Assembly (NCBI RefSeq): GCF_011040495.1
Contig: NZ_CP049037.1
Location: 3,038,001-3,102,000 of the forward strand
From: Pseudohalocynthiibacter aestuariivivens
GTDB taxonomy: Bacteria; Pseudomonadota; Alphaproteobacteria; Rhodobacterales; Rhodobacteraceae
Reading direction: 5' to 3'
DNA length: 64,000 nt
Position 1 is the stretch's first letter, and every line of letters begins with the position of its first letter. Of the stretch, positions 53,823 through 62,046 are shown piece by piece. Under the pieces are notes generated by a model. That model was not told where the DNA came from, did no database searches, and saw nothing but the letters and a program-made list of their open reading frames with translations. A program made the position numbers and the translations under genes.

Positions 53823-55832
53823 TTAACCGGCCTCGCTTAGCGCCGAATGTGGACAGCACAGCCGCCAGACGAGTCCTTTCGGCGTGTAGTCGATTGTGAC
53901 CTTCGCGGAAAGCGTCGAGCTGATCATCGTATCGATCACCGTGGTGCCGAAACCGTGCTGGTTCGGCTCCTTGGCCTCCGGCCCACCAGTTTCGGTCCAA
54001 GACATGCGAAAATCGTCGCCGTCGACGGTCCAGTCAATTTCCACCTTGCCTTGGTCACTGCTCAAACTCCCGTATTTCGCAGCGTTCGTAGCCAATTCAT
54101 GCAGCGCCATACCAATAGCCTGCGCGGCCGCAGACGAAACCGTGATCGGCGGACCCGACAGGACGAAACGCTCTCCGACAGTCCCGAGGGGTTCGATCTG
54201 GCTGCAAACCAGTTCTTTCAGACCGACGCTTTCCCAGTCGCTCCTGATCAGAAGATCTTGGTTTGCAGCGAGCGACTGAAGTCGCTGAGCGAATGTTGTG
54301 GCGAAATCCTCCGGCGAGCGCGCCGAGGTCCGGCGGGCAATCGCCTGAATGATCGCTATCAGGTTCTTGCTGCGGTGATTGACCTCGCGTGCGAGAATCT
54401 GTCGCGCCTCATCCGACTGTTTGCGGGCGGTGATGTCCTGGATGATCTTTATTCCGTAGTCGATTCCACCGCTAAGAGTGCGAACGCAACTGACCGACGT
54501 GTGGCCCCAGACGGTCTCGCCGTCTTTGCGCAGATACCGCTTTTCCAGTTCGTATTGATCCGAATCCCCGCTGGCCAGTTGCCTCCATGCCGCTGTACCC
54601 TTGGTCCGGTCGTCGGGATGGGTGAAACGGTCGAGCTCAAATCCCTCCAGTGCGTTCACATCGTAACCGAGCATACGCGCAAAGCTCTCGTTCACCCTAA
54701 CCAGCTTTCCTTGGGCATCGACGATGCCGATTGCGACGGCGGCATTCTCGAAGGTTGCTTTGAACCGCGCCTCGGCCGCTTCGATCGTGCGGGCCCGCCG
54801 TGCGACCCGATCCTCAAGCTCGGCATTGATGCGAGCGAGGTCGATAAGCACCTCCCGCTGTTGCCGGATGAGCCCGGCGACGATCAGCCCGGTCGCGGCA
54901 GCGGAGGCGATGAGGATCTGCAAACGGGACTGCGCGAAGACGGCGTCGTTAGCCGCGAGCGCCGTCGTGGCCAAAGTTTGTGTATGGGTGCCAACCACAA
55001 GTGCGAGCGTCAGAATGGTCAACGCGGTGCCGCGGAATTCGAAGCGAAGCGCGGCCCATATCACAGGAATCAGGAGGAGAAATGCGTGCGCGGCCCCGGT
55101 GGAGAGTTCCCACACGCTGATTGCGACGATGGTTGCTGCGATGCCGGCGGCTTCCAGAAGTTGCGAGAAGTTGGGCCGCACCGCCTCGCGCCAAGCATTA
55201 ACGGTCGAGATGACCAGCGGTGAGGCGATCAGAATGCCGGTTGCATCGCCAAGCCACCAGAGCGGCCAGGTGACCACGAAGGGGTTCTTTCCCACCGCTG
55301 CGTCAATGGCGCTTCCGATGGTTGCGCTGATCACCGGCGTCGTCAGCACGCCGATGAAGAGAAACGCGAACACCTGACGCAATGACGTCAGGCGGATGAG
55401 CGGATGTCCGAGATGGGGCGCAAGCAACAGCGCCGCGGTGACCACTGCCGCCGCGTTCCCCAAGACATAGCCCAGCGCAGGGATTAAGTTATTGTGGAAC
55501 CACAACACGTTCCCCGTTAACTCACCGGCCGCTCCGATCGCGATCCACCAGTGCCAACTCCGCCGTGGAGTGATGATAAGCACTGCCAGAATTACGCCAT
55601 TCGGCGGCCAGACGGTGATCGGAATGCCCGGGATCACGCTCATCCACTGGCCGAACACCGCGGCCAGCATGTAGGCGGCATAGCAGGCTCCCAGCGCGAT
55701 GCCGCTTGGTCGCTCCGATGTCGGTACCACCCGCGAGCCACTACGCGTTATCGGCCAGTCGTTCTCGACCGTCTCGGATGCTATGTCAGTCGACACCAGC
55801 ACTTTGCTCTTTGAATGCGACAACGCGATCAA
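53823..55832 (-). CDS. MASE1-PAS-HWE sensor histidine kinase
   Basis: A 669-residue membrane kinase. It has about eight hydrophobic segments (45-325) of the MASE1 sensor, a short coiled coil, a PAS domain (about 353-470), then an HWE-type kinase with phosphoacceptor H486 in REVNHRSKN and the ATPase motif HELATNAAKYG. HWE kinases usually act with atypical receivers in the general stress response or light signalling. No receiver, EcfG-type sigma or anti-sigma gene is in the window, so it is an orphan. Confidence 0.92.
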   Translation of the reverse strand: MIALSHSKSKVLVSTDIASETVENDWPITRSGSRVVPTSERPSGIALGACYAAYMLAAVFGQWMSVIPGIPITVWPPNGVILAVLIITPRRSWHWWIAIGAAGELTGNVLWFHNNLIPALGYVLGNAAAVVTAALLLAPHLGHPLIRLTSLRQVFAFLFIGVLTTPVISATIGSAIDAAVGKNPFVVTWPLWWLGDATGILIASPLVISTVNAWREAVRPNFSQLLEAAGIAATIVAISVWELSTGAAHAFLLLIPVIWAALRFEFRGTALTILTLALVVGTHTQTLATTALAANDAVFAQSRLQILIASAAATGLIVAGLIRQQREVLIDLARINAELEDRVARRARTIEAAEARFKATFENAAVAIGIVDAQGKLVRVNESFARMLGYDVNALEGFELDRFTHPDDRTKGTAAWRQLASGDSDQYELEKRYLRKDGETVWGHTSVSCVRTLSGGIDYGIKIIQDITARKQSDEARQILAREVNHRSKNLIAIIQAIARRTSARSPEDFATTFAQRLQSLAANQDLLIRSDWESVGLKELVCSQIEPLGTVGERFVLSGPPITVSSAAAQAIGMALHELATNAAKYGSLSSDQGKVEIDWTVDGDDFRMSWTETGGPEAKEPNQHGFGTTVIDTMISSTLSAKVTIDYTPKGLVWRLCCPHSALSEAG

Positions 55833-56224
55833 TCCCCCTTAAGCACGGGTCAATTACGAAAAGCACTTCAATTATACGGGTCAATTATTCGGGCGGCGCG
55901 GGCAACTTCTGTCTTCGTCGGACATCGAATTATTCAACAAATTATACTCCTAATCCCATAACCTATCAAGCGGCCAAGCGCGCCTGACATATCGACTTTC
56001 ACGGAATGTCATCGGACACGGATACAAGGAGCGATGCTGCAGGATACCGCGTAGAGTTTCTGATTTCCGACGCCGCAAGAGGCTGTCGCCCGGCAATAGT
56101 GCGAAATGAAATGCGCAAGCTGAGGTCAGTCTCGTGGGTTGCGGTTGGAATCCATCTTGTCCAAGCTAGGTACAAGACTGTCGGCGTCTGGGGTAACTGG
56201 GCGCACCCGCCGCGGAGAAGATGA
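55833..56224. other. 392-base divergent intergenic region
   Basis: Lies between the minus-strand kinase and the plus-strand ctaG gene. The first 150 bases are AT-rich and carry a 12-bp direct repeat (55845-55887). A frame at 56006-56224 has no family or ribosome site and is not called. Confidence 0.55.
55845..55887. repeat. 12-bp direct repeat upstream of the kinase gene
   Basis: ACGGGTCAATTA occurs at 55845-55856 and again at 55876-55887, 31 bases apart (about three helical turns). A third partial copy, TCAATTA, lies between. It sits 13 bases from the kinase start and could be a tandem operator. Confidence 0.6.
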
Positions 56225-56938
56225 GTGTCGAACGATTTCTGGAACCGGATCTATTGCGGCCCTCCGCCTGACCCTCCTGATCTCTGGTCAAGCTGGAACT
56301 TCGACCCTGCGGTTCTGGGGGGGCTGTTGGTTCTGACGGTGTTTACGGGGCGTGACAGGTTTGGTCTTGCGGCGCTCCTTGTTCTGGCCGTCGCATTCGT
56401 GTCGCCGCTTTGCGCCTTGTCCTCGGCGCTGTTTTCGGCGCGGGTCGTGCATCATGTGCTGCTGACCGCCGTTGCCGCGCCGCTTCTGGCGATGTGCTGG
56501 CCGTCGTCGCGCGCTGGGTCGATCATGGCGCCGTTCGTCGTGTCGACGGTGGTATTCTGGTGCTGGCACGCGCCGGCGGCCTATGATTCCGCGCTGTCGC
56601 ATGTCGGTATTTACTGGCTGATGCAACTGTCACTGCTGGCGAGCGCCGCATGGTTCTGGCGCGCGGTCCTTGGCCCGGCGCAGTCACCGGTAGATGCGCT
56701 GACGTTCGTGATCCTCGGATTTGCGCAGATGGGTTTGCTGGGCGCGCTGCTGACCTTCACGCCCGAACCGCTTTACGCGGCACACATGCTCGCGCCCTAC
56801 CAATGGGGTCTGTCGCCTCTGGAAGACCAACAGCTTGGCGGGCTTCTGATGTGGATTCCGGCGGCGCTGCCGTTTGCCGTCGCCGGGTTTGCCGCCGCAC
56901 GGCGCGGGTCGGCGCAGATCCGGGGTGGGGCGTCGTGA
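56225..56938 (+). CDS. ctaG: caa3-type CtaG cytochrome oxidase assembly protein
   Basis: A 237-residue membrane protein with about seven hydrophobic segments. The conserved region has ARVVHHVLLTAVAAPLLAM and PLEDQQLGGLLMW, as in the caa3_CtaG family required to assemble certain heme-copper oxidases. It starts with GTG 56225 after GGAGAAG. Its stop overlaps the next GTG start. Confidence 0.86.
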   Translation: MSNDFWNRIYCGPPPDPPDLWSSWNFDPAVLGGLLVLTVFTGRDRFGLAALLVLAVAFVSPLCALSSALFSARVVHHVLLTAVAAPLLAMCWPSSRAGSIMAPFVVSTVVFWCWHAPAAYDSALSHVGIYWLMQLSLLASAAWFWRAVLGPAQSPVDALTFVILGFAQMGLLGALLTFTPEPLYAAHMLAPYQWGLSPLEDQQLGGLLMWIPAALPFAVAGFAAARRGSAQIRGGAS

Positions 56939-57447
56939 TCGACTGGCTGCTTCCGCTCGTCCCGCTGGTCAAAGCCGTGCATATCGTGGGGCTTTGCCTG
57001 TGGTGCGGGGGGTTGGTTGCTCTGCCGTTCATGCTGGCCCGGCACGATCCGGTTGTATCGCAGGACGACTTCCACCGCATCCGCAAGGCGACGCATTTCA
57101 CCTACACGTTATGCGTGACGCCGGCGGCGGTGGTTGCCGTGATCGCGGGGGCGTGGCTTATCTTCATGCGCGAAACCTTCCAGCCGTGGTTCTACGCCAA
57201 GCTGTTCTTCGTGATGCTGCTTGTCGGGGCTCATGCGTGGACGGGACACATGCTTGTCAGGGTGGGCGAAACGAAGGGTCGGTTTCAACCGCGCGCGCCC
57301 TACCTGCCGCTGCTGGCGGTTCTGGTTCCGGTGATAGGTATCCTCGTATTCGTCCTTGGAAAACCGGACCTTAGCTGGATTCAGTTCCCGTCCGTTCTGC
57401 TTGAGCCGATGGGCCGGTCGCTGCCCTTCGACGTGCCGAGATTGTAG
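56935..57447 (+). CDS. CopD/HemJ-like four-helix membrane protein
   Basis: A 170-residue protein with about four to five hydrophobic helices. The opening LVKAVHIVGLCLWCGGLVALP resembles the HemJ/CopD superfamily, with a conserved His in helix 1 and another His/Arg region in RKATHFTYT. It may bind heme or copper during oxidase assembly; precise role unknown. GTG 56935 overlaps the ctaG stop. Its end overlaps the convergent DUF2231 gene by 67 bases. Confidence 0.72.
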   Translation: MIDWLLPLVPLVKAVHIVGLCLWCGGLVALPFMLARHDPVVSQDDFHRIRKATHFTYTLCVTPAAVVAVIAGAWLIFMRETFQPWFYAKLFFVMLLVGAHAWTGHMLVRVGETKGRFQPRAPYLPLLAVLVPVIGILVFVLGKPDLSWIQFPSVLLEPMGRSLPFDVPRL

Positions 57448-57929
57448 TCGAAAACGAGTTTTCCGCCATGCCAGCCAGTCAGGATCACCATCACGACACA
57501 CAGCGCCGACAGCAATATGCCGTAGGGCAGCACGGCGTCTTCGAATCCGTAAAGCCTGTGGCCCCAGTTCGCGCCAAGAAACGCGAGCAGCGTGACCGCG
57601 ATGATGAAGTGCGTCCATGCCGGCGCGCGCGCCCGGATGCCACGCACGAACAACAGTTCGGCCGTGCCCGAAAAGCCGGCCAGCATACCGAACAGGAATC
57701 CCGTGCCGGCCGCCCAAAGTGCTGCGCGCGCCCAGAACGCATCGCCCGTCCACCAGTAGATCAGGTCCGCGCCGAATGTGCAGAAGGTCAGCGCAACGGG
57801 AAACGCGACGCTCATCGCGTGGATCGGGTGGCCGAAGATCGCGATCTTGGACGCGGTCATCTCGCGCCCCGGCAGGTCTTCCAGCGGGTCGATCAAATCT
57901 TCGGTGCGTTGACCGGGGTCTTCGGACAT
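57381..57929 (-). CDS. DUF2231 membrane protein
   Basis: A 182-residue protein with four hydrophobic segments, opening with the conserved FGHPIHAMSVAFPVAL motif of DUF2231. The family is often adjacent to alternative oxidases, where it may bind heme or quinone; function unknown. It is transcribed against the oxidase genes and overlaps the CopD-like gene at its 3' end. Confidence 0.82.
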   Translation of the reverse strand: MSEDPGQRTEDLIDPLEDLPGREMTASKIAIFGHPIHAMSVAFPVALTFCTFGADLIYWWTGDAFWARAALWAAGTGFLFGMLAGFSGTAELLFVRGIRARAPAWTHFIIAVTLLAFLGANWGHRLYGFEDAVLPYGILLSALCVVMVILTGWHGGKLVFDYNLGTSKGSDRPIGSSRTDGN

Positions 57930-58604
57930 GGGCGATTCCTATTTGCGGTCCTCTCTGCAATGACAGTTTCGGGCTGCAAGGGGCAAATGTCGATCCTTGA
58001 TCCTGCCGGACCGGCGGCGGCGAGCATATCGCGCCTGTGGTGGGTCATGTTCGCCGGATCGGCGGCGATCCTGTGCCTCGTGTCGGTGTTGCTGGTACTG
58101 TCCTTTCGCAAGCGACCGCCGGTGCAGGATGAACGCGGGCTGGAACGGACGTGGATTGTCGGGCTAGGCCTTGTTTTCACGATGGGTGTTCTTGTCGCGC
58201 TGCTGGCTTATGGTATCGTCGCCGGTCAGCGGCTGACTGCGCGGGCGCAGGACGGTGCGGTCGAGGTCAGCGCGGTTGCCGACCGGACCGGCTGGCGCTT
58301 CGGCTATGCGGACCGCGCGGGCGAAACGACCCGGAACGTCCTGCACATACCGGCGGGCCGGGCTGTGCATGTGGCGATCACGACCGACGATGTCATCCAC
58401 AGTTTCTGGGTGCCGCGTCTGGCCGGGAAGCTTGACGCGATACCGGGGCATGTCAACACGCTGAAGCTAGAGGCCGATGAACCCGGCCTTTACGCGGGTC
58501 GCAGCGCGGAGTTCAGCGGCCCCGGCTACAGTCGCCACCGCTTTGAGATACGGGCGCATGACGATGCCGCGTGGCAGGCCTTCCTGCGGGAGGGAGCGCC
58601 ATGA
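57909..58604 (+). CDS. heme-copper oxidase subunit II lacking CuA ligands
   Basis: A 231-residue lipoprotein-type subunit II. The TTG start gives a signal ending at the lipobox TVSGC (Cys23); without it no signal exists (ATG 57960 is the alternative). Two membrane helices follow, then the cupredoxin domain. In the place of the usual CSELC-x3-H-x2-M copper motif it has S199-A-E-F-S203-G-P-G-Y207-S-R-H210, so both Cys and the His are gone. This matches quinol oxidases such as CyoA (SASYSGPGFS). The start overlaps the divergent DUF2231 gene by 21 bases. Confidence 0.82.
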   Translation: MTGVFGHGRFLFAVLSAMTVSGCKGQMSILDPAGPAAASISRLWWVMFAGSAAILCLVSVLLVLSFRKRPPVQDERGLERTWIVGLGLVFTMGVLVALLAYGIVAGQRLTARAQDGAVEVSAVADRTGWRFGYADRAGETTRNVLHIPAGRAVHVAITTDDVIHSFWVPRLAGKLDAIPGHVNTLKLEADEPGLYAGRSAEFSGPGYSRHRFEIRAHDDAAWQAFLREGAP

Positions 58605-61084
58605 ACGCACTTAAACGCCATCGCAAACTGGATGCTATCTGGGCTTCTGAAAAGGGGTGGACCGGCTGGTTCAGTACGGTCAACCATTCCGATCTGGGCC
58701 GGATGTTCCTTGTGCTGGCGTTCTTCTATTTCGCGGTCGGCGGAATTCTGTCGATGCTGATCCGGGCGCAGCTTGCTACCCCGCATTCGGCCTTTGCTGG
58801 GCCCGAGGTCTATAACCAGATCTTCACGATGCACGGAACGATCATGATGTTCCTGTTCGCGATCCCCGCGATCGAGGGGCTGGCGGTCTACCTGATCCCC
58901 AAGCTGCTGGGCACCCGCGATCTGGCCTATCCACGCCTGACCGCCTACGGTTTCTGGTGCTACGCGTTCGGCGGCGCGATGCTGCTGTTCTCGCTTTTTG
59001 CGGGGATCGCGCCGGATGGCGGGTGGTTCATGTATCCGCCGCTGACCGGGCCGCTGCATTCGCCCGGCATCAACACGGATTTCTGGCTGATTGGTATCAC
59101 CTTTGTCGAGATTTCCGCGATCTGCGCGGCGGTCGAACTTACCGTGTCGATCCTGAAATACCGCGCGCCGGGCATGTCGCTGGACAAGATGCCGATCTTC
59201 GCGTGGTACATCCTAGTCACGGCGCTGATGATCCTGACGGGGTTCCCGCCGCTGATCCTCGGTTCTGTCCTGCTGGAACTGGAACGCGCCTTTGGTCTGC
59301 CCTTTTTTCAGACCGATCTGGGCGGTGACAGCCTGCTGTGGCAACACCTGTTCTGGCTGTTCGGCCATCCGGAGGTCTATATCATCTTCCTGCCGGCGGC
59401 CGGGATCGTATCGACGGTCTTGCCGGTCATGGCGCGCACCACGCTGCTTGGCTACGGCTGGGTCGTTGCGGCCATCGTCGCGCTTGCGTTTCTCAGCTTC
59501 GGGCTGTGGGTGCATCACATGTTCACCACGGGCATCCCGTCGCTGGGTGTTGCGTTCTTTTCGGCGGCGTCGACGTTGGTTGCCGTGCCGACCGCGGTGC
59601 AGATCTTTGCCTGGATCGGCACATTGTGGAAGGGGCGGCCTGATCTGCGCCTGCCGATGCTCTACATCCTCGGATTTTTCCTCACCTTCGTTATCGGCGG
59701 GCTGACGGGCGTGATGGTCGCCATTGTTCCGTTCGACTGGCAGGTTCACGACACCGCCTTTATCACCGCGCATCTGCATTACGTGCTGTTCGGCGGGTTC
59801 GTCTTTCCGTTGCTGGCAGGGATTTACTACTGGCTGCCGCTGTTCAGCGGACGGCAGCGGTTCTTCAGGCTTGGCGAAATCGCCTTTGCGCTGGTCTTCG
59901 CGGGGTTTCACGGCACGTTCCTCGCGATGCATTGGGTCGGCCTTCTGGGCCAGCGGCGGCGCATCCACACCTACGACGCCGATGCTGGTTGGACGGCGAT
60001 CAACCTGTTTTCGTCGGTCAGCAGCTTCATCCTCGCGATCGGGCTGGCGATGGTGCTGGTCGATGTCATCCTGAACCTGTTCGTCGCGGTGCGCGGGAAG
60101 CGGAACCCGTGGAACGCCGGAACGCTGGAATGGGCCACGATGGCGCCGCCACCGTCCTACAACTTTGCCAGTCTTCCAGAAATCAGCAGCCGCGATCCCG
60201 CCCATGCCGATCCGGATCTACCGAACCGCATCGCGGGCGGTGAGGGGTATCTTGGGCAACCGCGTGGCACCTTGCGCGAAACGCTGACGGTCGACATTGC
60301 CAGCGGCCGGCCGGACTATGTCGTTCGCTACCCGGCCAATACCCGTTTGCCGATCACGCTGGCCGCCGTGACCGGGCTGTTCTTTTTGTCGCTGCTGGTC
60401 AAGGTCTACTGGATCGTGCCCATCGCGCTGATCGGGGTCGTCCTGCTGGCGTGTTGGTGGGTGTGGGGGCTGGGGCAGCGCGCGGACGAAGGACCGGTCC
60501 CGGTCGGGAGAGGCGTTTCGCTGCCTCCCGCCGCCGAGACCGCGAAATCGCCGGGCTGGTGGGGAAGCGTGTTCCTGCTGGTCGCGGATGCGACGTTCTT
60601 CGGGTCGCTGATCTTTGGCTACGCGTTCCTCTGGACGATCGCGCCGGGCTGGCCTCCGCCGGAGTGGCTGCAACCGCTGGCACCGGAACTGGCCGCGGGC
60701 GTTGGTGGCGCGGTGGCCGCAGCGGTTCTGATGCGGCTGACGATCCGGCGCAATGCCGATGGACGGCCGGCAAGGATCACCTGCCTGCTGACGCTGGCCG
60801 CGATGGGTATGCTGGGCGTCGCGGTTGCCACTATGACCGGGCGCGTTCCGGCCCCGACCGGGCACGCCTACGGTGCGGCGCTGCTGGTCGTGGGCGGTTA
60901 CGGGATGCTCCACATCGCGCTTGCGGCCCTGATGCTTGGTTTTCTGTCCGTCCGCATCGCCGCCGGATACGTATCGGTCACCCGCAAGGCAGAGTTGCAT
61001 ACCGTGCGGCTATGGGTGGATTATGCCGCGGCAACTGGGGTGATCTGTCTGCTGATTGCCCATGTTCCGGTGTTGCTGACATGA
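58601..61084 (+). CDS. fused heme-copper oxidase subunit I + subunit III
   Basis: An 827-residue polytopic oxidase. The subunit I part (about 1-560) has heme ligands H78 (IFTMHGTIMM) and H391/H393 (HDTAFITAHLHYVLFGG), and the CuB/Tyr cross-link motif HPEVY (256-260) with HH at 305-306. A subunit III-like part follows from about 610 (WWGSVFLLVADATFFGSL). The quinol-site Arg/Asp pattern known from CyoB is not obvious. ATG 58601 overlaps the subunit II stop. Reduces oxygen at the inner membrane. Confidence 0.9.
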   Translation: MNALKRHRKLDAIWASEKGWTGWFSTVNHSDLGRMFLVLAFFYFAVGGILSMLIRAQLATPHSAFAGPEVYNQIFTMHGTIMMFLFAIPAIEGLAVYLIPKLLGTRDLAYPRLTAYGFWCYAFGGAMLLFSLFAGIAPDGGWFMYPPLTGPLHSPGINTDFWLIGITFVEISAICAAVELTVSILKYRAPGMSLDKMPIFAWYILVTALMILTGFPPLILGSVLLELERAFGLPFFQTDLGGDSLLWQHLFWLFGHPEVYIIFLPAAGIVSTVLPVMARTTLLGYGWVVAAIVALAFLSFGLWVHHMFTTGIPSLGVAFFSAASTLVAVPTAVQIFAWIGTLWKGRPDLRLPMLYILGFFLTFVIGGLTGVMVAIVPFDWQVHDTAFITAHLHYVLFGGFVFPLLAGIYYWLPLFSGRQRFFRLGEIAFALVFAGFHGTFLAMHWVGLLGQRRRIHTYDADAGWTAINLFSSVSSFILAIGLAMVLVDVILNLFVAVRGKRNPWNAGTLEWATMAPPPSYNFASLPEISSRDPAHADPDLPNRIAGGEGYLGQPRGTLRETLTVDIASGRPDYVVRYPANTRLPITLAAVTGLFFLSLLVKVYWIVPIALIGVVLLACWWVWGLGQRADEGPVPVGRGVSLPPAAETAKSPGWWGSVFLLVADATFFGSLIFGYAFLWTIAPGWPPPEWLQPLAPELAAGVGGAVAAAVLMRLTIRRNADGRPARITCLLTLAAMGMLGVAVATMTGRVPAPTGHAYGAALLVVGGYGMLHIALAALMLGFLSVRIAAGYVSVTRKAELHTVRLWVDYAAATGVICLLIAHVPVLLT

Positions 61085-61404
61085 GCGACGTGATCCGCAT
61101 CCTCATCGCGCCGTTGGTATGGCTGGCGTGTTTCAGTGCGATCTACGGCCTACACGGGCTGAGCTGTAGTGCGGCGTTTGAGCCTGACCTGCCGGTCGGT
61201 GCCGCGGTCTGGCAGCTGCTGATGATCCTTGCGGGCGGTGTTGCCGTGACGGTGCAAGTTTGTTTGCTCTTCGCATTGCGGCATCGGGCGTTCGCATCGG
61301 GGTCGGGCTTCGTCAACCGTGTCAGCGCCATTCTGGTCTGGACGTCGCTGGCTGCGACGCTATGGACGTTGTTTCCCGTCCTACTGTCGTCAGGTTGTGC
61401 GTGA
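61081..61404 (+). CDS. small membrane protein of the oxidase cluster
   Basis: A 107-residue protein with three hydrophobic helices and three Cys. It starts at ATG 61081 overlapping the oxidase stop and ends the operon. No family is recognised, but its position is that of a subunit IV (CtaF/CyoD) equivalent. It is therefore a candidate small oxidase subunit. Confidence 0.65.
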   Translation: MSDVIRILIAPLVWLACFSAIYGLHGLSCSAAFEPDLPVGAAVWQLLMILAGGVAVTVQVCLLFALRHRAFASGSGFVNRVSAILVWTSLAATLWTLFPVLLSSGCA

Positions 61405-62046
61405 TTTCGAGAGCAATTTCTGAAATCAAGCATACCGTGATGCTCCGCGGTTGCTAGAGGAGGCGAAGGGCTGAACTCACCGAGTGTCTTGTGTTTCATC
61501 CGCTCTTCATGCTGAGTGAGTTCGATAAGCGAAGTTCGATGCCAACGTCGGTCGACATTCAATCGCACGTTTGGTGGAAAGATCTGGCCCGCCGTAACGG
61601 ACGCTTATGATCGCTATCGCCCTTTTCATCAGAGCATTCCTGCGACCGGAATTTCTGGGGCAGATGGCTTGGGTTGGAGTTTCTTAGCGAAGCAATAATA
61701 CACGTGCCTTAGCGTGACGGCAAAATGATCAACATCGGTAGAAAGCGTATCGTATGAAGAATGTGATTACTGCTGTAAGAAACGAAATCGTCCATACCGT
61801 TGCCAACCCCGATAGATCGCGATGTGATGGGATTTTCCGCTCAATTTTCATTTTGTAGCCAAACGGGAGCGGATTCGAGTGATCTTTGGGTGATCCGACT
61901 GCTTAACTTAGGGTGTATTCGCTGAAGACCGGGACTGGTTCCTACGGAATTGTCGCAAGTGTTGAACGCTGCATTTTGACAAGCTGGAGTTTCACCTTAG
62001 ATCAATAGAAATTCGCCCTAGATCAACAGAAACAGGAGGCCGTACC
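61405..62046. other. 642-base gap before the last disulfide oxidoreductase
   Basis: No credible gene was found. The plus frame at 61516-61698 has no ribosome site or family. The segment nearest the next gene has a clear 14-bp direct repeat (61998-62032) and an AGGAGG ribosome site. The rest is mixed composition with no visible structure. Confidence 0.55.
61998..62032 (+). promoter_or_regulatory. tandem 14-bp repeats upstream of the oxidoreductase
   Basis: TAGATCAATAGAAA (61998-62011) and TAGATCAACAGAAA (62019-62032) differ at one base and start 21 bases apart, two helical turns. They end immediately before AGGAGG (62034-62039) and the TTG start at 62047. A tandem operator or a translational control site is likely. 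Confidence 0.65.

Noticed and set aside
56006..56224. Possible gene upstream of ctaG
   Set aside because: No family or ribosome site, and it runs directly into the ctaG leader.
61516..61698. Possible small gene in the gap after the oxidase operon
   Set aside because: No ribosome site and no known motif.
61990..62032. FNR/Anr box before the last oxidoreductase
   Set aside because: Only an ATCAA half-site is seen; the TTGAT partner with a 4-base gap is missing.
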